From: an uncultured Erysipelotrichaceae bacterium
GTDB taxonomy: Bacteria > Bacillota_I > Bacilli_A > Erysipelotrichales > Erysipelotrichaceae
NCBI GenBank assembly: GCA_947167125.1
Contig: CAMVGT010000029.1
Span: 1-33,457 of the forward strand
Length of the DNA stretch: 33,457 bases
Direction: 5' to 3'
The notes beneath the pieces are model-generated. The model was given only the letters and a program-made list of their open reading frames with translations. It was not told where the DNA came from and ran no database searches. The translations under genes and the position numbers were made by a program. Below, one piece after another: positions 1 to 7,653 of the stretch. Position 1 is the first letter of the stretch. Every line of letters begins with the position of its first letter.

Positions 1-2786
1 GCCCACAATGCGGCATTGTAGTAGTAATCGGATGAGCTGACATCGTTGAACGGATTCTTTGATACTCCGGGATTGGGCTTTCCTGCATATCTGTAAAGGA
101 ATGTGACAACATGTTCTCTTAAACATGTTGCATTGGGTTTGAATGTGCCGTCTGCATAGCCTCCGGTGATTTTCTTTTCAGCCGCCCATAATACTGCTTT
201 GTAATAATATTTAGAGCTGTCTTTGACATCCGTGAACGGGCTCTTCATGGATTTGGGTTCGGGTTTTCCTGCAAGTCTCCATAAGAATGTGACAACTGCT
301 TCTCTGGTGCAATTATTCTGCGGTCTGAAGGTTCTGGCAAGACCGTCATTATCGGTGTACCCATTGGTGATTCCATTCAGAACTGCCCAGTAAACAGGTG
401 TGCTGTAATATTTACCCTCTGAAGGAACATCTGTAAAGCAAACCCTTATGGCAACTGTTGCCCGAAGACCATTAACCGTTGTGGCTGTTACGTTAACATA
501 TCCTGCTTTCAGGCCTTTCAATGTTCCGTCTTCACTGATTTCTGCAAACTTTTTAAGATCAACAGACCATTTCACAGTCTGATCGGCATCTGCCGGTTCA
601 ACAGAAGACGTCAGCTGCAGAGTTTCTCCGACATTAACGGTCTTTGCGAAGTATGTCAGCTCAAGTCCTGTCGGATCCGGTTTTGCCTGATTGCTGACAG
701 TCACTTTGCATGCAGCAGTAAGACCATTGGACGTTGCAGCAGTAATTGTTGCTGTGCCTGTTTTATTTGCATTAACCAGACCTTCAGAATTCACAGAAGC
801 CACATTACTGTCTGAAGATTCCCATACAACCGACCTGTTCGCGGCGTTTTCCGGAAGAACAGCAGCACTCAGCCAATATGACTGTCCAACCGTCAATGTA
901 AGCTCCGTACGGTCCAGGGTTATAGACTCAGGGACTGCAAATTCTCTTTCCCATACGCCTGCCCAGGATGCCGCATTGGACGGATACTGGCTATACAGTT
1001 CTTTTTCCGATAAGGATTTGCCGATTGCTTTGTTTGTCCATGTACCTTCAGTAAGATATGCTTCATCAAACCATTTTGTAAACTTACTTCCAAGTTTCAC
1101 AGACTTCAATGCATCCATGTTATTAAACATCCAAAGCATCGAATCAGCCTTAGACATATCGAAGTTGCTGATATCCAGATGCTCCATGCTTTTGCATCCA
1201 TTAAACATGTTGTAGAAATTCCTTGTTGATAATGTATTGAATCCGCTGACATCCACTTCTTTCAGTGCATGGCATCCTGCAAACATTTCGGAAAGGTCTG
1301 TTGCTTTTGATGTATCAAAATGACTGACATCAACAGCTTCCAGATTTTCACACCCTGCGAATACAGCGCCAATACTAGTAACATTTGATGTTATAAAATT
1401 GCTGACATCCAGTGACCGCAGTTTTTTGCAGTTTAAAAACATGCCTGAAATTAAGGTTGCATTGGAAGTATCGAAGCCGCTGACATCCAGTTCTGTAAGA
1501 TTTTCACACCCGCAGAACATGCTGTTGAAATATTTATTTGATGATGTGTCAAATCCGCTGACATCCAGTTTGCTCAGCGATTTGCAATGAAAAAACATTC
1601 CATCCATGTTTATATTTTTCTGTGTACTAAAGCCGCTGACAACTAACTCTTTAAGCGACTCGCACTGGAAAAACATGTTTTCTGTAGTTGTAACAGCTGA
1701 AGTGTCAAAACTGCTTACATCGAGTTTTTCCAGACCGAAGCAGCCACAAAACATCCTTGACATATCAGTGACAGCAGAAGTATTGAAATTACTGAGATCA
1801 AGTTCTTTCAGACTTTTGCAGTTCCAGAACATATTGGTCATACTATCAACTTTTGATGTATCGAAACTGCTGATATCGAGTGTTTCTAAACTTTCGCAGC
1901 CCCGGAACACCTCGGACATGCTCGTGACATTGGATGTGTTGAAATTACTCAGATCCAGACTTTTCAGTGCAGTGCACTTTTCGAAAAGTCCATACATAGC
2001 CGTTACATTGGATGTATCAAAACTGCTCAGATCCAGTTCTTCCAGGCTGCTGCATTCCGCAAACATATCACTGATAGCTGTTGTATGATGGGTATCAAAA
2101 TCACCAAGGTTGAGTGTTTTCAGACTGGTGCAGCCCCTGAACATTCCCCAGGCGGTGATGTTGTTTGACAGATCCAATCCGGATACATCCAGGCTGATCA
2201 GACTGGTGCAATTACGGAACATGGCACCTGTATCTGTCACTTTTGAAGTATCCAGAGAATTGACATTGACACTCTCCAGACTGCTGCAGTTATAAAACAG
2301 CTCACTCATTGACTCGACCTCTGATGTATCAAGACCGGTTAGATCGATACTGACCGCATTCGTACACCCGGAGAACCAGGTTCTCATTGCAATTGGTTTA
2401 ACCGTCTGTCCGTCGGCGACACGTACTGATTTGATTTCAGTTTTCTTTCCATACCATATTTCAATTGGAGACGTAGGAACCCACGTTTCGACTTTTGAAT
2501 ATACAGTTCCTGTATAATTATTCCCTGCGATATCGGTAAATGTACCGGTTGAGGCATTTTCATAGCTGACAGTGCTTCTGAAGAAGATCAATTCTCCCTC
2601 ATCGGTCAGTACTGCATTGCCAAATCCTTCTGAGGAACGTGCTTCTTCTGTCCCTGCTGTTTCCGCTTCCTTCTGAATGGATTCTTCCGGAATCGCTTCA
2701 GACACTTCTTCCGCTCTCACGCCTGAAGGAAACAGCGAAAGCATCACAAAAAGAGCTGTAAACATCGTCATGATTTTCCTTGCCAT
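1..2786 (-). CDS. BspA-like leucine-rich repeat surface protein with Ig-like and SLH-like domains (C-terminus cut by window edge)
   Basis: Reads on the minus strand from ATG at 2784-2786, with AGGAAAGG about 8 nt upstream, and stays open to the window edge, so the C-terminus is missing. Residues 1-25 form a signal peptide ending VRA. About 16 tandem 26-residue repeats follow (roughly 2370-1100) of the form MFxxCxxLxxLDxSxFDTSxVT, the DUF285/BspA-type leucine-rich repeat of surface adhesins. Two bacterial Ig-like (Big_2-type) domains lie at about 950-700 and 680-440. From about 432 down there are SLH-like repeats (FTDV...YW or LWA...F.P...REAVVTFLW), two complete and a third cut. Such proteins bind host or cell-wall ligands, and SLH repeats usually hold proteins to wall polymers. 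The gene diverges from the STAND gene. Domain identity is clear; the ligand is unknown. Confidence 0.88.
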   Translation of the reverse strand, partial: MARKIMTMFTALFVMLSLFPSGVRAEEVSEAIPEESIQKEAETAGTEEARSSEGFGNAVLTDEGELIFFRSTVSYENASTGTFTDIAGNNYTGTVYSKVETWVPTSPIEIWYGKKTEIKSVRVADGQTVKPIAMRTWFSGCTNAVSIDLTGLDTSEVESMSELFYNCSSLESVNVNSLDTSKVTDTGAMFRNCTSLISLDVSGLDLSNNITAWGMFRGCTSLKTLNLGDFDTHHTTAISDMFAECSSLEELDLSSFDTSNVTAMYGLFEKCTALKSLDLSNFNTSNVTSMSEVFRGCESLETLDISSFDTSKVDSMTNMFWNCKSLKELDLSNFNTSAVTDMSRMFCGCFGLEKLDVSSFDTSAVTTTENMFFQCESLKELVVSGFSTQKNINMDGMFFHCKSLSKLDVSGFDTSSNKYFNSMFCGCENLTELDVSGFDTSNATLISGMFLNCKKLRSLDVSNFITSNVTSIGAVFAGCENLEAVDVSHFDTSKATDLSEMFAGCHALKEVDVSGFNTLSTRNFYNMFNGCKSMEHLDISNFDMSKADSMLWMFNNMDALKSVKLGSKFTKWFDEAYLTEGTWTNKAIGKSLSEKELYSQYPSNAASWAGVWEREFAVPESITLDRTELTLTVGQSYWLSAAVLPENAANRSVVWESSDSNVASVNSEGLVNANKTGTATITAATSNGLTAACKVTVSNQAKPDPTGLELTYFAKTVNVGETLQLTSSVEPADADQTVKWSVDLKKFAEISEDGTLKGLKAGYVNVTATTVNGLRATVAIRVCFTDVPSEGKYYSTPVYWAVLNGITNGYTDNDGLARTFRPQNNCTREAVVTFLWRLAGKPEPKSMKSPFTDVKDSSKYYYKAVLWAAEKKITGGYADGTFKPNATCLREHVVTFLYRYAGKPNPGVSKNPFNDVSSSDYYYNAALW

Positions 2787-2802
2787 ATTCTGATCCTTTC
2801 CT

Positions 2803-2889
2803 GCATGGTTTATCCATGCTTATTCATAATTTCATTGTAAATGCATGATTCAGACATGATGTGTTTACATCAATGCATACAATTTGTAT
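2803..2889. promoter_or_regulatory. Cluster of three inverted repeats in the divergent intergenic region
   Basis: Between the surface-protein start (2786) and the STAND gene (2987) are three perfect dyads: GCATGG-N5-CCATGC (2803-2819), TGATGT-GTTT-ACATCA (2857-2872) and ATACAA-T-TTGTAT (2877-2889). All lie on the side of the surface-protein gene, the first inside its likely 5' leader. They could be operators for phase or environmental control of the adhesin, or mRNA hairpins. No convincing -35/-10 pair was found for either gene. Confidence 0.4.
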
Positions 2890-2986
2890 AAACCAATGCG
2901 ACCGGCAGGATTGTTTTTTCCGTTCCTGGCACTTTCCTGTAATATAGAAGTAAGAAATCAATGACAGAAGATAATGAGGTCTGAGT

Positions 2987-5900
2987 ATGCCTGTGAAGAT
3001 TACAAGCTATGCAATGCTGGACAGCGAAAAGGAAAAGAAGAAAACCCGCAAGGTTTTTGTGGACCGTGATGAAGCGATTGCATTCTTTGAAAAAGCACTG
3101 AATGCAGTAAAAGCAGATCCGGAAGCTGCTGATATCATCTATTTCTGGGGTGTGGGAGGAATCGGAAAATCCCATCTGATCAACCATCTCTTCAGGGAAA
3201 CCGGATATAATGCACAGACTTATGAAATGATCGATCATAAGGAAAGCCTTCTGATGAGGGACCAGTTCCGTGTCCGGTATAATCTGGATCTTTCCACCAA
3301 TGAGATCGAGATTCTTTTCAGTTTAAGAAGCAAGCTGAAAGAAGAAGTGAAGCATCGATGTCAGAAGGATTTTGACTTCTGGCTGTTTGATTATGCTTTA
3401 TTGAAATATGAAGAGAAAAGCGGAACCGAACATAAGACAAATGACAATTCCAATACAGACCGTTCATCCGGGATTATTGATCTTCTTGTTTCAGAAGCAG
3501 GCATGATCAGCGGCAAATACAATCTGTTTGATCTTGGTTCAGAACTCTCATTCATCACAAACCCGATCAATCTGGCAGTTGCAGGCTATAAGGCTTTATT
3601 CAAGAAGCTGCAGATGGAGCAGTATAAATCATTCATTGAATCTCTTGATTATCACAATTCCGAAGAGATTTTAAGACAGCTCCATGTTGCTTTCAGTATG
3701 GATGTATTAAGACTGCAGCAGATGCTGAACAAAACCGGGTTCAGAACACTGCCGTTTATCATTGCGATTGATACGGTTGAACGCTTCTTTTACAGAACGC
3801 CGGATCATACCAACAATCCGGAATATGATGTTTCCTGGCTGTTTTCAAAACCCGGTTCAAACAGTGCACACGGACTTCTTTATTCCCTTCCGTCCGTGAT
3901 CTGGGTATTGTGCGGAAGAGATCATCTTTCAGATGAATATCTCGATGAAGAATATCAGTTCCAGCTGGAACGTCTGGATCAGGAACATGTCAAAGAAGTC
4001 ATGGACGCAAGGAAGATTCATGCGTCAGATGAAATTGTTTCAGCGGTTAATGAGGTAACTGAAGGTGTTCCTGCATATCTTGATATCTGTGCGGAGCTCT
4101 GCATTGAAAAAGAAGATTCCGTCACAAAAGAGGATTTTGAAGGAGGCATCAGCCGGATTGCCGGAAGATATATGCAATTGATGTCGGATACGGACAAGGA
4201 AAATCTGCATCTGATGACCAGCCTTGGGCAATGGATTGATGAAGACTTCATTGCCATCTCCGATCTGCTCGGCAGCTTCCGGGGGCTTCAGCAAAGCTAT
4301 AACAGACTGATTCAGAAATCCTTTATTCAGTCCGAAGCAGGAAAAAGAAGAATCTTCCATAACATTGTCCGTGAAGCCTTCTATACCGATCCGGATTATT
4401 CGGCTTATTCCAAAACAAAGAATTATGAAACGATTGTTTCTTATTATCTTTCAAAACTGGAGAACCCTTCCCTTTCGGATGAAGACATTCTTTATTACAC
4501 AGACCGTGTCATATTCCTGCTGAATGACATTGTAAATAACAGGGATATGTATGAAGTCATCAAACCTTTGATTAAACATTGCAGAAACAGACTGCAGTCA
4601 GCGGATCTGCAGAAATGCATTGCCATGTATGCAATGATTGACCGCAACCGCAGTCAATATGGATGGAATGAAGAAGAGGCCATCGCTTTTGAAAATGAAT
4701 ACGGATCTGTATTGATGAACAGCGGCTATACAAAGAAAGCAGTGGATTATTATGACCGTTTATACCGGTCACGGACCGGTAAATACGGCAGAAATGCCCC
4801 GGAAACCCTCGATGCTTTATTTCAGCTGACTGTGATGTATAGGACAGAAGGCAGAATCGATGAGGCTTATGCTGTCCTCCCGCACATCCACAAACAGTAT
4901 GTTAAGCAGTATGGCGAAGAAGATCCAAGGACATTGGAAGTTCTTTCCGCTTATGCGGATATAAATGAAATGTTCCATGGACCGGGAGCTTCAGTAAACA
5001 TCTATCAGGAGATTCTTGAAAATTACTGCAGACTGTATGGAGCATCTGATCACAGAAGCGAAGAAACTTTACTGAAGCTGATCAGATCCATGCGCAGAAT
5101 GAACGATGACGGGGAGTATTCACGCATCGAAATAAGCATTACGGACAGTTCTTCCGGCAGGGATGATTCAGAAAGCAGCCGTGATCGGAATCTTCGCTTC
5201 GGACGTATGCATCAGGCCGCCGGAAACCCGGATCAGGCATTGGCATATTTCCAAAAAGCATTGGAAGAAGGTGCAGACGAAGAAGCTTTAAACGGTATGG
5301 GATTATGTCTTTATGAGTGTCAGCGCTTTGAAGATGCATATCCCCTCCTGACACAGCTTCATCAATACAATGTACAGAACTATGGTGAGAGTGATCAGAG
5401 AACCGTGACCAATCTGAAACGATTGGCTGATGTGTGCATGAAAACCGGACGTGCTGAAGAAGCACGGAAACGTTATTCATATCTTTATTCAAGAAATCTC
5501 ACTGTACTCGGTGAAGAACATGAAGAAACCCGGTTTGTACTGGGAAGACTTGCGGAGATGAATTATGAACTGGGCAATGATCATGAAGCACTCAAACAGT
5601 ATCTGAAATGGTCTGAACTGGATGTGAAAACAGATTCTTTTTACAGCCTTTCCTATTCGCCTGTTTCTGAAATGCTGATCAGGAAATGGAAAAGATTTCT
5701 TCCTTATGAAGAAGGCGCAGCATTCTACCGTGCCTACTTCAAAGAAAAAAGCGAACCCACATCATCTGATCTCAGCGACTTTGGCTTCAGATCAGTCGCC
5801 CCGGATTTCACGGATACGTTTGACGATGAAGGAATGATCGAATCATGCCAAAGAACATTCCAAAAAATGCTGAAGAAAAAAGGAATCAGTCATCCTGACA

Positions 5901-6517
5901 CTCTGAAGGCTCTTAAACAGCTTGCTCATTCTTATTACGAAGCAAATGACTATACCGAAGCAATCCGCACTTATCAGCAGCTGTGCAGCCAATATGACCG
6001 CAATCCCGCAGAATACAATTCAGACAAATCAGGAGTCCTGGAAAAGATTGCTCATTGCTATGAGCTGAAAAAAGACTATGAAAAGGCTCTTGAGATTCTT
6101 CTGGATCTCTGTGAACAGCGAAAGGATGAAGGGATCAAAGACCGGGATACGATTATGAGACTGCATAAGACCGGCGATCTTCTTTATAAATCCGGCCGCT
6201 TCCCTGAAGCATTGGAAATATGCCGCAAAGCATATCCGATGGCTTTGGAGCTATTGGGAGAAGATGATGATGAAACCCTCGATCTTCGTCTGGATACTGC
6301 ATATGCATTATTCAGACTTCAGCAATATCCCGAAGCTTTGGAAATCTTTAAAGAGCTTTATAAAACGCGTATACGGATCAATGGCGAAACAGATTATCAG
6401 ACAATACAGTGTCTTGAAGAAATCGCATTTACCTATGCGGCCATGGATGATCTGGAAAATGCGTTAATTGTACAGAACAGATATTTCGATCTGTACAATG
6501 AGAATTATCATCTCTGA
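2987..6517 (+). CDS. STAND-family NTPase with C-terminal TPR array
   Basis: 1176 residues; start ATG preceded by GAGG 7 nt upstream. The P-loop is GVGGIGKS (residues 55-62). A Walker B-like strand FIIAID (257-262) is followed by E265, and WVLCGRD (306-312) sits where STAND/AAA proteins carry a sensor strand. From about residue 550 to the end the protein is helical repeats with motifs such as YGxxxPxTLxxLxxLAxxY, the kinesin-light-chain type of TPR. STAND proteins are ligand-sensing switches in which the C-terminal repeats bind a trigger and the NTPase oligomerises. Here the P-loop begins near the N-terminus, so no nuclease, TIR, protease or HTH effector precedes it. It could be a defence or regulatory switch acting through a partner. 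A decayed AbiE locus follows directly. NTPase and TPR calls are firm; the role is open. Confidence 0.85.
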   Translation: MPVKITSYAMLDSEKEKKKTRKVFVDRDEAIAFFEKALNAVKADPEAADIIYFWGVGGIGKSHLINHLFRETGYNAQTYEMIDHKESLLMRDQFRVRYNLDLSTNEIEILFSLRSKLKEEVKHRCQKDFDFWLFDYALLKYEEKSGTEHKTNDNSNTDRSSGIIDLLVSEAGMISGKYNLFDLGSELSFITNPINLAVAGYKALFKKLQMEQYKSFIESLDYHNSEEILRQLHVAFSMDVLRLQQMLNKTGFRTLPFIIAIDTVERFFYRTPDHTNNPEYDVSWLFSKPGSNSAHGLLYSLPSVIWVLCGRDHLSDEYLDEEYQFQLERLDQEHVKEVMDARKIHASDEIVSAVNEVTEGVPAYLDICAELCIEKEDSVTKEDFEGGISRIAGRYMQLMSDTDKENLHLMTSLGQWIDEDFIAISDLLGSFRGLQQSYNRLIQKSFIQSEAGKRRIFHNIVREAFYTDPDYSAYSKTKNYETIVSYYLSKLENPSLSDEDILYYTDRVIFLLNDIVNNRDMYEVIKPLIKHCRNRLQSADLQKCIAMYAMIDRNRSQYGWNEEEAIAFENEYGSVLMNSGYTKKAVDYYDRLYRSRTGKYGRNAPETLDALFQLTVMYRTEGRIDEAYAVLPHIHKQYVKQYGEEDPRTLEVLSAYADINEMFHGPGASVNIYQEILENYCRLYGASDHRSEETLLKLIRSMRRMNDDGEYSRIEISITDSSSGRDDSESSRDRNLRFGRMHQAAGNPDQALAYFQKALEEGADEEALNGMGLCLYECQRFEDAYPLLTQLHQYNVQNYGESDQRTVTNLKRLADVCMKTGRAEEARKRYSYLYSRNLTVLGEEHEETRFVLGRLAEMNYELGNDHEALKQYLKWSELDVKTDSFYSLSYSPVSEMLIRKWKRFLPYEEGAAFYRAYFKEKSEPTSSDLSDFGFRSVAPDFTDTFDDEGMIESCQRTFQKMLKKKGISHPDTLKALKQLAHSYYEANDYTEAIRTYQQLCSQYDRNPAEYNSDKSGVLEKIAHCYELKKDYEKALEILLDLCEQRKDEGIKDRDTIMRLHKTGDLLYKSGRFPEALEICRKAYPMALELLGEDDDETLDLRLDTAYALFRLQQYPEALEIFKELYKTRIRINGETDYQTIQCLEEIAFTYAAMDDLENALIVQNRYFDLYNENYHL

Positions 6518-6769
6518 AGATGGAGATCCAGGCTGATCGAAAGTGATAAGAAAATTGCAGAAGGCGGTGATTCATTCCGTATCTTTGACATTGAAAAGAC
6601 CGTTGTTGATGTTATTTACTACCGCAATAAGATAGGCATTGAAGAAGCATCAGAAGTACTGCGTAACTACCTGAAGAGGAAGGATCGTCAGATTGACCGG
6701 CTGTACACGTATGCAAAGATGCTGCGGTGCGAAGCTGTTGTAAAAACTTATCTGGAGGTACTGATCTGA
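6518..6769 (+). pseudogene. AbiEi-family antitoxin, C-terminal remnant
   Basis: Immediately after the STAND stop codon, a frame without a start codon is open for 83 codons and ends in TGA at 6767-6769. It reads ...GDSFRIFDIEKTVVDVIYYR..., then RNYLKRKDRQIDRLYTYAK and a terminal EVLI. This matches the C-terminal domain of AbiEi, the antitoxin and repressor of type IV AbiE toxin-antitoxin systems, where an F.(I/V)Y...E(K/R)T..D...YR core and a LR.YL.RK....L..YA tail are typical. The N-terminal winged-helix DNA-binding domain is absent, so it is a broken gene. There is no spacer from the preceding gene, which points to a deletion or recombination junction at about 6517. Confidence 0.7.
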
Positions 6770-6780
6770 TCCGGATCTCC

Positions 6781-6837
6781 ATGAGTGATGCTGTAATACG
6801 GATCAGGGCATTTGCAGCAACACTTTCTGATGCATAA
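6781..6837 (+). pseudogene. Possible AbiEii-type toxin start, early stop
   Basis: Twelve bases after the AbiEi remnant, ATG opens an 18-codon frame MSDAVIRIRAFAATLSDA ending in TAA. In AbiE operons the nucleotidyltransferase toxin AbiEii starts at or overlapping the end of abiEi, and its first helix often has an (I/L)RA..xx(I/L)S pattern. Position and this short resemblance suggest the decayed 5' end of the toxin gene. The similarity is too short to be safe. Nothing else recognisable follows up to the terminator at 6895. Confidence 0.25.
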
Positions 6838-6894
6838 CAATTCACCGATTGCTGAATGGGATCCGGGTGAAGGAGACTGGAAGTAATATGCATG

Positions 6895-6925
6895 CAAAAA
6901 AGATCCCTTCTTTCGAAAGGATCTT
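6895..6925 (-). terminator. Intrinsic terminator downstream of rplI
   Basis: On the minus strand AAGATCC pairs with GGATCTT (6919-6925 with 6900-6906), enclosing a TTTCGAAAG-type loop, and is followed by a run of T (A-run 6896-6901 on the plus strand). It lies about 50 bp after the rplI stop. Confidence 0.75.
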
Positions 6926-6972
6926 AACAATGTTTATATAGGCATGTTTCACGTGTCAGCCTGTGATTACAG

Positions 6973-7410
6973 CTATTCCGCCTCTATAGTGACACTGATA
7001 CTGGCCGTTACATCATCGTAGAGTTTAATACTGAGATTATATGTGCCAAAATTCGTTATGCTGTCAGCACCGGAGATATTCCGTTTATCGATGGATACGC
7101 CTTGATCTTCCAAAGCATTCGAGACGTCTTTGGCATCAACCGAACCAAATATTTTCCCATTAGGAGCGGCCTGAGCCTTGATCGTCAAATGCATGCCGTC
7201 AATCCTGTCTTTCAGGTCTAACGCTTTCTGTCTTTCCTGGTTTTGATGAAAAATAGCAGCATCATCTTTAGACTTGTTTGGATCTTCGTCAGGAGCCACA
7301 GCAGCCAGCCCCTTTGCAATCAGAAAATTATTCGCGTATCCATCAGATACATCTATGATATCGCCTTTGTTTCCCTTGCCCGGTATATCAGCTAATAATA
7401 TAACTCTCAT
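6973..7410 (-). CDS. rplI: 50S ribosomal protein L9
   Basis: 145 residues starting MRVILLADIPGKGNKGDI; ATG at 7408-7410 is preceded by AAAGGAG 6-7 nt upstream, so longer N-terminal extensions were rejected. The N-terminal block G-x2-G-x4-V-x2-GY-x2-NFL-x3-G fits the L9 signature, and the C-terminal domain includes a KIFGSVDAKD segment typical of the rRNA-binding lobe. L9 binds 23S rRNA at the base of the L1 stalk. Length is close to the usual 148 residues. It is alone here, between an AbiE remnant and an oxidoreductase, rather than beside rpsR, ssb or dnaB, so it may be a second, diverged copy or a relocated gene. It has its own terminator. Confidence 0.93.
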   Translation of the reverse strand: MRVILLADIPGKGNKGDIIDVSDGYANNFLIAKGLAAVAPDEDPNKSKDDAAIFHQNQERQKALDLKDRIDGMHLTIKAQAAPNGKIFGSVDAKDVSNALEDQGVSIDKRNISGADSITNFGTYNLSIKLYDDVTASISVTIEAE

Positions 7411-7583
7411 TATTCTCTCCTTTCTTGGGCAGTACATGAATTTGCCCTTTTTCTTATCATATCATTTTTCTGACCGTCTACACACTGTACACCGCAGTGC
7501 ATAAGACAGAGGCTGCAGCTGAACTGTGACTGCAATGTCGAAGAAAGGACAATGCTTCAGATATCCTTGATTCCTTAATCAAC

Positions 7584-7619
7584 TGAAAAATGCCGGAAGG
7601 TCCATGACTTTCCGGCATT
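7584..7619 (-). terminator. Intrinsic terminator of the first OYE-family gene
   Basis: A perfect 10-bp stem AATGCCGGAA/TTCCGGCATT (7589-7598 with 7610-7619) is followed on the minus strand by TTTTTC, 35 bp past the stop of the oxidoreductase. Confidence 0.88.
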
Positions 7620-7653
7620 CATATGTGTTATTGAAGTATGTGACAGTGAATGA

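Noticed and set aside
691-2295. Several plus-strand open frames across the surface-protein region
   Set aside because: They are antisense to the LRR repeats. Their repetitive sequence (VSKLLTSS...) is just the complement of the 78-bp repeats, and the minus strand has signal peptide, domains and a ribosome site.
2870-3238. Minus-strand frame of 122 codons overlapping the start of the STAND gene
   Set aside because: It covers the P-loop region of a well-supported plus-strand gene and has no domain or ribosome site.
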